Source of the DNA: Mycobacteroides sp. CBMA 271
Lineage (GTDB): Bacteria; Actinomycetota; Actinomycetes; Mycobacteriales; Mycobacteriaceae
Direction of reading: 5' to 3'
DNA: 64,000 bases
Assembly: GCF_009729205.1 (NCBI RefSeq)
Contig: NZ_VTHB01000001.1
Coordinates: 992,001-1,056,000 of the forward strand
The position numbers and the translations under genes are program-made. Below are positions 17,510 to 25,964 of this stretch, piece by piece. The notes under the pieces were generated by a model. It had not been told where the DNA came from and did not search any database. It saw only the letters and a program-made list of their open reading frames with translations. The number at the start of each line of letters is the position of its first letter. Position 1 is the stretch's first letter.

Positions 17510-19531
17510 CTATGCGGACTGCGCTGCGGTGGTGTGTGATTGGTTGGCGAGAGCTCGGGTGACAAACCGTGCTGCTTCTCGCACGGCCGCCGAAGCCTCA
17601 GTGCTGAACCGAGGCAACGCCTGGAATACATGCACCTGTCCGGGCCACACCTGCAGCTCACAGGCACCGCCGGCGCGGGCGATCATGAGTTCCAGGTGCT
17701 CGGCGTCGGCGACCATCATTTCCCGTCCGCCGACTTGAATCAGCGTGGGCGGCACCACTGTTCCTGGGTCAAGAGTCACCCGAAGCCGGGGGTCGCCCTC
17801 GGGAACTCCGCGGGTGTACTGGTCGACGAGGCGCCGGGCCGCGGCTGCCGAGATGAGCGGGTCCGGGGCGTCCCGTTCACGCTCGGCCGACAGCCCGAGC
17901 GTCAGGTCTATCAGCGGTGAGAACACCACCAGCGCGCCCGGCTGAGGCACACCCAGCCGATGGTTCTCGGCGATAAGATCCACGGCCAGGTGACCGCCCG
18001 CCGAATCACCCGCGATCACAATGTCCTTGGCGTCGCGACCGCTTTTCAGCAGCCACGAATATGCGGCGCGCACATCCTCGGCCGCAGCCGGGAACGGGTG
18101 TTCGGGAGCCAACCGATAGTCCAGCGAGAACGCGGGAAGCCCAACCGCCTCGGACAGCCGCGCCACCAGCCGACGATGTGTCCGGGGTGAGCACACCACG
18201 TACCCGCTGCCGTGAATGTAGAAGATGATCGGGCCCTCGGGGTCGCCGTTTGCGGTGTGCACCCATTCACCGCGCACATCCCGCTCGCGGATGCGCGCGA
18301 TCCTGATGTCGGCGGGCATCGGGCTGCCTGCCGCCATCACGCCGGCGACCACCTGACGTGACGCCCTGACCCCAAACTGGTTGAGCCGCACCCGGTTGAA
18401 TACCGGGCGCAGTCCGGCAGCGCTGATCGCGGCCACGGCCTTGGTTCGGCCGGAGGCCGGCTGGACTCCGCCAAGCGGCCCACCCCGTACCTCGTCTGTG
18501 ACCCGCACCGCCACCTTCTGCACCCGGCTGTGCGCACGATGCACCGCATCGCGTCCGGGGCGACCGGTCGGCGGATCCGCCTGGAACAGATGTGGGAATC
18601 CGGCCACCGAAATCGCGGCCGACTCGGGCAGTACCGCGCCTCCGACACCCGTCACCGGAATCTGTCGCGCGTCGGATTCGTCCGGGGCCGAGGCGAAAAC
18701 GATGATGTCGCATTGGTGTTCGATGCCCTCGACGGTGCGAATACCCATCGGGCTGAATCTCGCGATCGGCCAGGTGACGAGCTTGCAGTTCGGCGCCTGC
18801 AGTGCGGTGTAGAACTCGTCGGTCACCACCACATTCGGCCGACCGGTCAACGGCAACGGCGTCAGTTGGCGCCGGGTCCACGGGTCCTCCACGTGACGGC
18901 GCAGGTTGTTACGCGCGAGCAGCTCCAGAATCCCGGCTCGTCGAGGACGGCGTCCGGCAAACCAGGCCTGCCGGGCGGCGTCCCGCACCATCGGAACTCC
19001 CTCAAGGAATCGTCCGATCCGACTCGATTCACGCGGCAGCACCCAGTCGGGAGAGCTCTGAAACAGCTTGACGGAGAAGGCTTCCCGCACAATTTCGGGA
19101 AGCAGGGTAGCTGCGGCGGCGCCGTTGCCGACCACAGCTACCCGCTTGCCGGCCAGGGCAACATCCCTGTATTCCTGGCCCCGCACGACGTTCCCGGTAT
19201 AGGCCTCCACACCGGGAACGTCTGGATCTGCGTCCGATCGCGAGCCGGTGGCCAATACCACCGATTTCACGGACAGGTCTTCTCCCCCAACGATGTCAAC
19301 GTTCCACCGGCCCTCTACCTCGTCGTAGGCGACGCCGGCGACCTCGTGCCCGAGGCGCAGATGCTTTCCGAGATGAAAGAGTCGGATGGTGTCCTCGCGC
19401 CACGTTCCGACTTCCGGGACGGTCGTGTCGAGAAGCACGAAGTTGTGTACACCCGACCGCTTAAGGCGGGCCGCCAGGCTCAACCCCGTGAACCCGGCTC
19501 CGATGATCGCGACATCCGTATGCGTGCGCAT
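17510..19531 (-). CDS. Fusion: truncated flavin-monooxygenase-like domain + LipR-like alpha/beta hydrolase
   Basis: 673 residues in one open frame. Residues 1-340 resemble a class B flavin monooxygenase: FAD motif AIIGAGFTGLSLA, VGTWRED (41-47), and NADPH motif VAVVGNGAAAAT (131-142). After GTWRED the usual segment with NxYPGxxxD and the aromatic SxxY stretch is missing, so about 45 residues are lost and the chain rejoins at HLGKHLRLGHEV. The end of the domain (FPHLFQADPPTGRPG) is also divergent. Residues about 380-673 form an HSL-type esterase: HGSG oxyanion motif (440-443), Ser510 in GDSAGG, and GQVHVFQ His. It starts immediately after the SDR stop and precedes the diiron gene by 12 nt. The hydrolase is probably active; the flavin half may be structural or altered. 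Confidence 0.85.
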   Translation of the reverse strand: MRTHTDVAIIGAGFTGLSLAARLKRSGVHNFVLLDTTVPEVGTWREDTIRLFHLGKHLRLGHEVAGVAYDEVEGRWNVDIVGGEDLSVKSVVLATGSRSDADPDVPGVEAYTGNVVRGQEYRDVALAGKRVAVVGNGAAAATLLPEIVREAFSVKLFQSSPDWVLPRESSRIGRFLEGVPMVRDAARQAWFAGRRPRRAGILELLARNNLRRHVEDPWTRRQLTPLPLTGRPNVVVTDEFYTALQAPNCKLVTWPIARFSPMGIRTVEGIEHQCDIIVFASAPDESDARQIPVTGVGGAVLPESAAISVAGFPHLFQADPPTGRPGRDAVHRAHSRVQKVAVRVTDEVRGGPLGGVQPASGRTKAVAAISAAGLRPVFNRVRLNQFGVRASRQVVAGVMAAGSPMPADIRIARIRERDVRGEWVHTANGDPEGPIIFYIHGSGYVVCSPRTHRRLVARLSEAVGLPAFSLDYRLAPEHPFPAAAEDVRAAYSWLLKSGRDAKDIVIAGDSAGGHLAVDLIAENHRLGVPQPGALVVFSPLIDLTLGLSAERERDAPDPLISAAAARRLVDQYTRGVPEGDPRLRVTLDPGTVVPPTLIQVGGREMMVADAEHLELMIARAGGACELQVWPGQVHVFQALPRFSTEASAAVREAARFVTRALANQSHTTAAQSA

Positions 19532-20416
19532 TCACCGCACCTCCGGTTCCAAGAGTTCTCTCGCGTCCACCGGCGTCGGCAGCATCCGACCGATGAGCCC
19601 GGCGCCCCAGCGGTATGGGTTCGGAGCGTGCCGCTTAAGTTGCCAGACGAGCTTGGCGTCGAGCTGCGGCACGACGTAGAAACGTCCCCGGTCGTGCGCG
19701 TCGAGGGTGCCGCGGGCGATCCGTTCGGGTGATACGCCGGTGTACTTCATCACCGAAGCCGCCAGGCTTCCGGTGGAGCCCGGGATACGTCCGTCGGCGA
19801 CGATATTGGTCTTGACGAAGGTGGGGCATAGCACCGTCACCTTGATCCCAGAGCCGCTCAGCTCGGCGGACAGGGTCTCCGAGAGCGCAAGCACCCCGGC
19901 CTTGCTGACGTTGTAGGCGGCCATCATCGGGGCCGCCGCGAAACTGGCGGCCGAGGCGACATTGATGATGCCGCCGAACCGCTGCTCGCGCAGGATCGGG
20001 GTAAACACCTGGCAGCCGTAAATGACGCCCCACAAATTGATGGCCAGGGTGCTCTCCCAGTCGGCCATCGACATGGTGCCGACTGGGAGGCCGCCGGTGC
20101 CGATGCCGGCGTTGTTGATCACCAGGTCGGCAGGTTGGCGCAGCCACTCCTCGGATACCGTGGCCAGCGCGCTGACCTGCTCGTAGGAGGTAACGTCGCA
20201 GGCCACGGCGCGTGCCTTGCCGCCACCGATGATGTCAACGGTTTCCTGCGCACGGGTGAGGTCGATATCCGCGCACACGACCCGTCCGCCCCGGGAAGCA
20301 AGAGTCTCGGCGAAGGCCCGGCCAATTCCGCTGCCTGCGCCGGTCACCACCGCGCTTGCCCCGTGGCTGATCTTCGGACGTCGGCGCGGGTAGGCTCCCG
20401 CGTCGGGTGCCGTCAT
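19532..20416 (-). CDS. Short-chain dehydrogenase/reductase
   Basis: 294 residues from the ATG at 20414-20416; AGAAGGG lies about 8 nt before it (an ATG at 20422 is 6 nt upstream and also possible). Classical SDR motifs: TGAGSGIG, NNAGIG, Ser of ASAASF, and YNVSK. The long C-terminal part (residues 230-294) is typical of SadH-like mycobacterial SDRs. It is the first gene of the four-gene operon and its stop abuts the fusion gene's start. Likely oxidises an alcohol or reduces a ketone next to the monooxygenase step. Confidence 0.86.
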   Translation of the reverse strand: MTAPDAGAYPRRRPKISHGASAVVTGAGSGIGRAFAETLASRGGRVVCADIDLTRAQETVDIIGGGKARAVACDVTSYEQVSALATVSEEWLRQPADLVINNAGIGTGGLPVGTMSMADWESTLAINLWGVIYGCQVFTPILREQRFGGIINVASAASFAAAPMMAAYNVSKAGVLALSETLSAELSGSGIKVTVLCPTFVKTNIVADGRIPGSTGSLAASVMKYTGVSPERIARGTLDAHDRGRFYVVPQLDAKLVWQLKRHAPNPYRWGAGLIGRMLPTPVDARELLEPEVR

Positions 20417-20542
20417 TGGCATCACCCTTCTGGGTTTCCGCTTACGCATCATACGAAAACGTAAAACAAGGGTGTGACATGGCCCGCCGGTTGTCAAGGC
20501 ATGCGTGAGATCAATGTCAGGGGAGTCGTCCCACGCCGCGAG

Positions 20543-21127
20543 CTACTGAATCGCGGGCAGACCGTCGATGGACGTGCCGTTCTTGTCCAGCGCGCTCTCA
20601 AAGGTGAGCTTCTCCGGCGGCGCCTTCTCGACGTGCTTGTCGTACACGTCGCGGTGTTCCACAAATTCCATGAGCGGGACCGAGTACCCGCAGGAGTCCG
20701 CCACCCGGGTCACGTCAACCAAAATGATTGAGCGGACTCCCTTTTCGAGCTCTTTCGAGAAATGACAGCGCAGCGGCAGATACTCCGGCTCGTTGAATTG
20801 CACCACCCTGGCGCGGCCGTGCAGCCGGATGATGCGGCACCGCTTGTCGAACGAGCAGAACATCAGCACGATGCGGCCGTTATCTCGCGCGTGCGCAATG
20901 GTTTCCGCGCCACTGCCGAAGTAGTCCAGGTAGCCCACCTGGTTGGGCCCGAGCACCGCGAATGTCCCGGCCATCCCCTTGGGGGAGACGTTGACGTGCC
21001 CGTCCGAACCACTCGGCGCCGTGCCCACAAAGAACACCGGCTGCTCGATCAGCCAATGGGCGAGCTTGTCGTCGATCTCCTCATACACCTGACCCATACG
21101 GTCCAGGTTGCCACTCGGGACCGACAA
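20543..21127 (-). CDS. Pyridoxamine 5'-phosphate oxidase-fold (PNPOx-like) flavin/F420 protein
   Basis: 194 residues. The split-barrel pattern is clear: FFVGTAPSGSDGHVNVSPKG, VGYLDYFGSGAETIAHARDNGRIVLMF, and RIIRLHGRARVV. Such proteins bind FMN, F420 or haem and reduce small molecules; true vitamin B6 oxidases are usually longer and carry substrate residues I do not see. A second ATG at 21097 could be the start. It lies 23 nt after the acyl-CoA ligase gene, probably in the same transcript. Specific role unknown. Confidence 0.75.
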   Translation of the reverse strand: MSVPSGNLDRMGQVYEEIDDKLAHWLIEQPVFFVGTAPSGSDGHVNVSPKGMAGTFAVLGPNQVGYLDYFGSGAETIAHARDNGRIVLMFCSFDKRCRIIRLHGRARVVQFNEPEYLPLRCHFSKELEKGVRSIILVDVTRVADSCGYSVPLMEFVEHRDVYDKHVEKAPPEKLTFESALDKNGTSIDGLPAIQ

Positions 21128-21150
21128 CCCGCCACCCGATTTCGGTGCAC

Positions 21151-22728
21151 CTAGATGATGCGAGCCCGCAGGTCCTTGCGCAGGATCTTCCCGGCCGCAC
21201 TCTTGGGAATCGCGTCGATGAACTCCACCAGGCGAATCCGCTTATGCGGAGCCACCTTCTGCTCAACGAAGCTCATCACGGCCTCATCGGTCAGGCTGTC
21301 GTCGGTACGCACCACGAAGGCCTTGGGGATCTCACCACTGGACGGGTCGGGCACCCCGATCACGGCGACGTCACCGATACCGGGATGCGTCAGCAGCAGC
21401 GCCTCCAGCTCGGCGGGCGGCACCTGGTAGCCCTTGTACTTGATCAGCTCCTTGAGCCGGTCCACGATCGTCACCACCCCGTCGGCCCGCACGACGGCGA
21501 TATCACCGGTGTGCAGGAACCCGTCGGGTTCGATGGTGGCGGCGGTGGCCTCCGCGTTGCCGAGATACCCGGCCATCACATTGGGGCCGCGCACCAGCAA
21601 CTCTCCTGGCGCACTCTCCCCCTCGTCCGGGATTTCGATCTCGGCCCCGGTCTCGGTGTCGATGAGTTTGTTCTCCGAGTTGGGCACTGGAATACCGACC
21701 GAGCTGAGTGGAATGTCGGGGCGACCCGGCGGGATGAGGTGGCTGACGGGGCTGAGTTCGGTCATGCCGTATCCCTGACTGACGCGGCAATTAAGCCGCG
21801 CCGCAACGGCATTGCCCAACTGCTCGTCCAGCGGAGCAGCACCGGAGAACACCGAACGGAGGCAGGAGACGTCATACTTGTCGACATCCGGGTGCTTGGC
21901 GAGTACCACCGCCACCGGCGGCGCCACGAACACATGGTCCACCCGGTAGTTGGCGATGGCGCCCAGGAAAGTGTCGAGTTCGAACCGCGGCAGGATCACC
22001 AGCTCGGCGCCCAGTTTGAGCTGCACGTTGAGCAGTACCACCAGTCCGTAGATGTGAAAGAACGGGAGGACGGCCAGCACCCGATCCCCTTGCTCCACTC
22101 CGTAGAGGTGCTTGGCCTGGGCGATGTTGGCCACCAGGTTGCGGTGGGTGAGCATGACGCCCTTGGCCTTGCCGGTGGTACCCGACGAATACGGCAGCAC
22201 CGCCAAATGCGTTGCCGGATCGAAAGAAACCTGTGGCGGCGCCAGGTCGGGGCGGGTGATGTCTGCCAAGGAGAGCCGGCCCTCGACGGGGTCGACGGTG
22301 AATACATTGGCCGGATCGATGCCGGCCAACTCGGCGGCCTCCAGTGCCCGCGGCAGCAGCGGCGATACCGTGAAGATGAGCCGCGCCTTGGAGTCGATCA
22401 GCTGCTTGGCCAATTCCTCGGCGGTGTACAGCACGTTGACAGTGCTGGCGGTACCGCCCGCGCGCAGGACGCCGTGCAGCACCACGGCGAAGGAAGAGCA
22501 GTTGGGTAGAAAGACTCCCGCGACATCCCCGAGTCCGAATCCTCGATCGGCCAGCCCAGCTGCTAACGCGTCGATCTGTGTACGCAACCCGCCAAACGAG
22601 GTCTGGGCACCCGAAAGCCCGTCGATCAGCGCAACGCGATCGTCGTCTTGCGCATCATCACCGAACACGTACTCGTAGACCGAGCAGTCCGGGATGGATA
22701 CATCGGCCAGCGGGCTTCTGAACGTCAT
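21151..22728 (-). CDS. Acyl-CoA/4-coumarate-type CoA ligase (FadD-like)
   Basis: 525 residues of the adenylate-forming (ANL) family. The AMP-binding P-loop is YSSGTTGKAKGV, followed by QGYGMTELSP, the hinge (LHTGDIAVVRADGVVTIVDRLKELIKYKG) and catalytic Lys in PKSAAGKILRKDLR. The enzyme activates a carboxylic acid with ATP to acyl-AMP and then CoA thioester. The sequence style is closest to 4-coumarate:CoA ligase-like FadDs. It precedes the PNPOx-like gene, and its substrate may derive from the MymA-like operon downstream (FadD13 is linked to mymA in M. tuberculosis), but that is inference. Confidence 0.88.
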   Translation of the reverse strand: MTFRSPLADVSIPDCSVYEYVFGDDAQDDDRVALIDGLSGAQTSFGGLRTQIDALAAGLADRGFGLGDVAGVFLPNCSSFAVVLHGVLRAGGTASTVNVLYTAEELAKQLIDSKARLIFTVSPLLPRALEAAELAGIDPANVFTVDPVEGRLSLADITRPDLAPPQVSFDPATHLAVLPYSSGTTGKAKGVMLTHRNLVANIAQAKHLYGVEQGDRVLAVLPFFHIYGLVVLLNVQLKLGAELVILPRFELDTFLGAIANYRVDHVFVAPPVAVVLAKHPDVDKYDVSCLRSVFSGAAPLDEQLGNAVAARLNCRVSQGYGMTELSPVSHLIPPGRPDIPLSSVGIPVPNSENKLIDTETGAEIEIPDEGESAPGELLVRGPNVMAGYLGNAEATAATIEPDGFLHTGDIAVVRADGVVTIVDRLKELIKYKGYQVPPAELEALLLTHPGIGDVAVIGVPDPSSGEIPKAFVVRTDDSLTDEAVMSFVEQKVAPHKRIRLVEFIDAIPKSAAGKILRKDLRARII

Positions 22729-22828
22729 GTCCGATAGTTTGTCATGCGCCCGCGGCCCAGCGTTATGGCTTCGCGCCCATTCTCGGCAGGCATCGATGTG
22801 ACCCCGCGCTGTTACCGGTCCGTCGCAG

Positions 22829-23332
22829 TCAGTCCTCGATGAGGTGCTCGAACGCCTCGAGATTCTTCAGCGGCTCTCCCCGCGAGGTCCGCCACGCCCA
22901 TTCCTTCTGTATGGAGGTCTTAAATCCCAACTCCAGCAAGACATTGAAGTCGTTATCCACGGCCTCCAACACCTGGCCGAGGATGGTGTCGATCTCCTCC
23001 GGCGTGATCGCCGGCAGCGGCACCCGGCCCACCAGGTAGATATCGCCCATGTTGTCGATCGTGTAGGCGACCGCGTACAAACGGCGGTTCCGCTTGAGCA
23101 TGTACCGGTAGACGCCCTCGGTGTTCTCGTCCGGATGACGGCAGACGAACACCTCGATACGCACGGCATGCTCCCCCGGGCTGAGCATCGTGGTGATCTT
23201 CTGTTTGCGTTCGCCGGGCAGCTCCACGATCAGTGCGGGCTTACCGTCGGGGCCGTGATGCTCGGTGAAGGTGATGTCTCGTTCTACGAGGGTCCGCATG
23301 ATGGTGGCGTAGGCCTCCGCAGCGGTGGTCAT
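22829..23332 (-). CDS. YbjN-domain protein, mshA partner (Rv0487-type)
   Basis: 167 residues matching the YbjN/Type III secretion chaperone-like fold ([64 protein letters not shown]). Its ATG overlaps the mshA stop by 4 nt, the same pairing as Rv0486-Rv0487. The role is unknown; conservation next to mshA suggests a link to mycothiol synthesis or simply an old operon. Confidence 0.85.
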   Translation of the reverse strand: MTTAAEAYATIMRTLVERDITFTEHHGPDGKPALIVELPGERKQKITTMLSPGEHAVRIEVFVCRHPDENTEGVYRYMLKRNRRLYAVAYTIDNMGDIYLVGRVPLPAITPEEIDTILGQVLEAVDNDFNVLLELGFKTSIQKEWAWRTSRGEPLKNLEAFEHLIED

Positions 23333-24660
23333 CGCCGCAGTCCGGACAAGCGACGCGCACGGAAGCGCGAGCGCGCGGCGCGCTGCGGTGAAGGCCGTTG
23401 CGGCGCACGGTAATCAGCGATGGCACGGCCGTAGCTGCCCAGTAGCGCATCCGCGGTGGCCGACCAAGAGAACCCGGCGGCATGTTCGACGGCAGCGAGG
23501 CTAAGCGCGGATCCGGTGCGGGCCAGCAGCTTCCCGATGGCGTCCGCCCAGTCCTCGGTGCGATGTGTAGGAACCAGCAGCCCGGTGCGCTGATCGACGA
23601 CCGCAACCGGCAGGCCGCCCACCGCCGCGGCCACCACCGGGGTGCCGCAGGCCTGTGCCTCGATGGCCACGAGGCCGAAGGATTCCGAATGGCTCGGCAC
23701 GGCAACGATATCGGCGGCGCGGTACACCTGCGCCAGGCGCTCGCGTGATTGCGGCGGCAGGAAGGTGACCCGGTCGGCGATCCCAAGGTCCGTGGCGAGG
23801 TCCTGCAGGGCGGTCGGCTCGTCAAGACCACTGCCGGAGGGCCCGCCGACGATGAGAACGCGTACTCCGGGCAGCCTTTCGGCCGCGCGGACCAACAGAT
23901 CGGGGGCCTTGAGCGGCTGAATGCGACCAACAAACGCGACGATCTGTTCCTCGGCGCGCAGGCCGAGCTCGGCGCGAGCGGCGGCCTTGTCGCCGGGCGT
24001 GAACACGTCAAGATCCACGCCGGGATGCACCACGTCGATGCGTCCCGCGTCGGCGTGGTGGAGCGAAACCAGTTGCTCGGCTTCGTCTTCGGTATTTACA
24101 ATGAGCCGATCGGCCTCGTCGACGACCTGCTGCTCACCCACCGCGCGTAGCGCGGGCTCCGGGCGATCTCCCTCGGCGAGGGTCTTGTTCTTGACTGCGG
24201 CGAGGGTGTGCGCGGTGTGCACCAGCGGAACGCCCCAGCGGTCACGCGCCAACCAGCCCGCCTGGCCAGAGAGCCAATAATGCGAGTGCACCAGGTTGTA
24301 GTACCCCGGTTCATGGTTGGCCTCGGCGCGCAGCACCCCAGCGGTGAAGGCACACAGCTGTGTAGGCAGATCGTATTTGTCGAGGCCCTCGAACGGCCCG
24401 GCGACGATGTTGCGCACCGTCACCCCGTCCGCGACGGCCACCACCGGTGCGTCGGATGACGCGGTGGCGCGGGTGAAGATATCGACGGCGACGCCGCGGC
24501 GGGCCAGTTGAAGGGCCGTCTGCAGCACGTAGACGTTCATGCCGCCGGCATCGCCGGTGCCCGGCTGAGCCAACGGGGAGGTATGCACAGAAAGGACGGC
24601 GATACGGCGCGGCTTCGACGCCGCAACCGCCCGGCGCCCGAACTCCTCGCCAACTAGCAC
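23329..24660 (-). CDS. mshA: D-inositol-3-phosphate glycosyltransferase MshA
   Basis: 443 residues, GT-B fold (GT4). The N-terminal domain has [10 protein letters not shown] for acceptor binding; the C-terminal domain has the sugar-nucleotide motif [18 protein letters not shown], with the E-x7-E pair. It transfers GlcNAc from UDP-GlcNAc to 1L-myo-inositol 1-phosphate, the first step of mycothiol synthesis. The start is a GTG at 24660. Coupled to the YbjN gene by ATGA overlap. Orthology with Rv0486 is strong. Confidence 0.95.
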   Translation of the reverse strand: MLVGEEFGRRAVAASKPRRIAVLSVHTSPLAQPGTGDAGGMNVYVLQTALQLARRGVAVDIFTRATASSDAPVVAVADGVTVRNIVAGPFEGLDKYDLPTQLCAFTAGVLRAEANHEPGYYNLVHSHYWLSGQAGWLARDRWGVPLVHTAHTLAAVKNKTLAEGDRPEPALRAVGEQQVVDEADRLIVNTEDEAEQLVSLHHADAGRIDVVHPGVDLDVFTPGDKAAARAELGLRAEEQIVAFVGRIQPLKAPDLLVRAAERLPGVRVLIVGGPSGSGLDEPTALQDLATDLGIADRVTFLPPQSRERLAQVYRAADIVAVPSHSESFGLVAIEAQACGTPVVAAAVGGLPVAVVDQRTGLLVPTHRTEDWADAIGKLLARTGSALSLAAVEHAAGFSWSATADALLGSYGRAIADYRAPQRPSPQRAARSRFRARRLSGLRR

Positions 24661-24726
24661 GTGTCCATACTGTCATCCCCTGCGAAGCGATCGGCGCGCA
24701 GCACCTCCACCTGCATTTTTGTCCGG

Positions 24727-25182
24727 CTAGGCGATGGACTCCTGGTACCGACGCTGCAGGATCGAGCGGAGCTTGTCATCCGAATGCGACACCGCGACAG
24801 ACACGAAAGGCTCGATCGCCTTACCCATGACCCGGCCCGCCAAACCTCCCGGGAGTTGGTACTCCACGTCGATCGTGATCTCGGTCGATCCCTCGGAAAT
24901 CTCGCGAAACCGCCACGAGGATTGATTCGAGAATCCGGCCCGCGACTCGGTGGCGAACAGGCTGTTGACGTTCTTCTCCGTGACTTCCAGGGTCGACTTG
25001 ATCGTTGCGCCGATCTTGATGGCGACGTCGTAGCGCGACCCGGCCTCGTTCGCATCCCCGCTGACCAGCTTGACCTTCTGAATGCCGAACATCCACTCGG
25101 CGAGATTCTGGTAATCGGCGACGTAATCGAACACATATGCCAGCGGGGCGTCCACAACGCCGTTGTGATGGACGTGAACCAT
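24727..25182 (-). CDS. SRPBCC-family protein (paralogue of 25457-25921)
   Basis: 151 residues from the ATG at 25180-25182, which has AAGGAG 8 nt upstream; the longer frame to 25377 is unlikely. Pattern: MVHVHHNGVVDAPLAYVF, NLAEWMFGIQKV, LFATESRAGF and VEYQLPGGLAGRVMGKAIEPF. By eye it is closely similar along its length to the next upstream gene, so the two are tandem duplicates. Probably binds a lipid or aromatic ligand. It borders the mce operon on one side and mshA on the other. Confidence 0.8.
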   Translation of the reverse strand: MVHVHHNGVVDAPLAYVFDYVADYQNLAEWMFGIQKVKLVSGDANEAGSRYDVAIKIGATIKSTLEVTEKNVNSLFATESRAGFSNQSSWRFREISEGSTEITIDVEYQLPGGLAGRVMGKAIEPFVSVAVSHSDDKLRSILQRRYQESIA

Positions 25183-25456
25183 GTCGGAGTCTCCTTGCGC
25201 ATTGGGTGCAGCAACAGTGGGCCCCATGATGGCAGGTTTGCCACCCGAGACGATGCGGACCCTCCGCTCCCATCTCGCCGAGCGTGAAGCAACTGCGAGA
25301 AATCGACCGGAAACCCGCAATGGCTTCACCCTCGGCACGCCGGGCAATGCCGTGATGCGCCGCAGGGCACGCACCACCTAAGCCATCCGCGGCGCGTAGG
25401 CGTTGCGTCAGCGCTCGTCGTCGATCACACGGTTGCCCGAGATTTCACAGATGACA

Positions 25457-25921
25457 TCATCGGCCTTCACCCAACGTATGACGGTATCTGTCCCCCAGCG
25501 CGGTGCCGAGAGCCTCCTCAGAGTGGTTGAGCGCGATCGAGACGAAGGGCTCGATCACCTTTCCTAGCATGCGGCCTGCCAGCCCCCCTGGAAGCTCATA
25601 CTCGACGTTAAATTCGATTTCGGTTGTGTCATCAGAGATTTGACGGAAGTTCCATGTTGATCGACTGACGAATCCCGCGCGCGACTCGGTTGCAAAGAGT
25701 GCATTCGGCTCCCGCTTGGTCACTTCGATGGTGCTCTGAATCGTGGTGCCGAGCCTTACGGCCATGTCGTATCGGGAGCCTGGCTCATTAGCGGTTCCGG
25801 CCACCAGCCGTACTTTCTGTATCCCGAACATCCAGTCGGCCAAATTGCGATAGTCGGCAACGTATTCAAACGCATGCTCCAGCGACACGTCCACGATGAC
25901 GCGATGGCAGACATGAACCAT
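25457..25921 (-). CDS. SRPBCC-family protein downstream of the mce operon
   Basis: 154 residues, similar throughout to the 24727-25182 protein (shared blocks WMFGIQKV, LFATESRAGF, ELPGGLAGR, IEPFVS). It starts 43 nt after mceF, so it is probably the last gene of the mce transcript. A cytosolic ligand-binding protein acting on the imported compound is a reasonable guess. There is a 274-nt gap to its paralogue in which I see no gene. Confidence 0.8.
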   Translation of the reverse strand: MVHVCHRVIVDVSLEHAFEYVADYRNLADWMFGIQKVRLVAGTANEPGSRYDMAVRLGTTIQSTIEVTKREPNALFATESRAGFVSRSTWNFRQISDDTTEIEFNVEYELPGGLAGRMLGKVIEPFVSIALNHSEEALGTALGDRYRHTLGEGR

Positions 25922-25964
25922 TACTTTCTCCTCAATTCAAACCAAGAGCCGATGGCGTCACCGG

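Noticed and set aside
18530..19732. 400-codon plus-strand frame antisense to the fusion gene
   Set aside because: No recognisable domain; frame openness is due to GC-rich codon structure of the real gene.
20423..20542. TACG-AAAA-CGTA repeat upstream of the SDR operon
   Set aside because: Arms are only 4 bp and no matching second site was found, so chance is likely.
21145..22509. Long plus-strand frame antisense to the acyl-CoA ligase
   Set aside because: Shadow of a well-supported ligase with all ANL motifs on the other strand.
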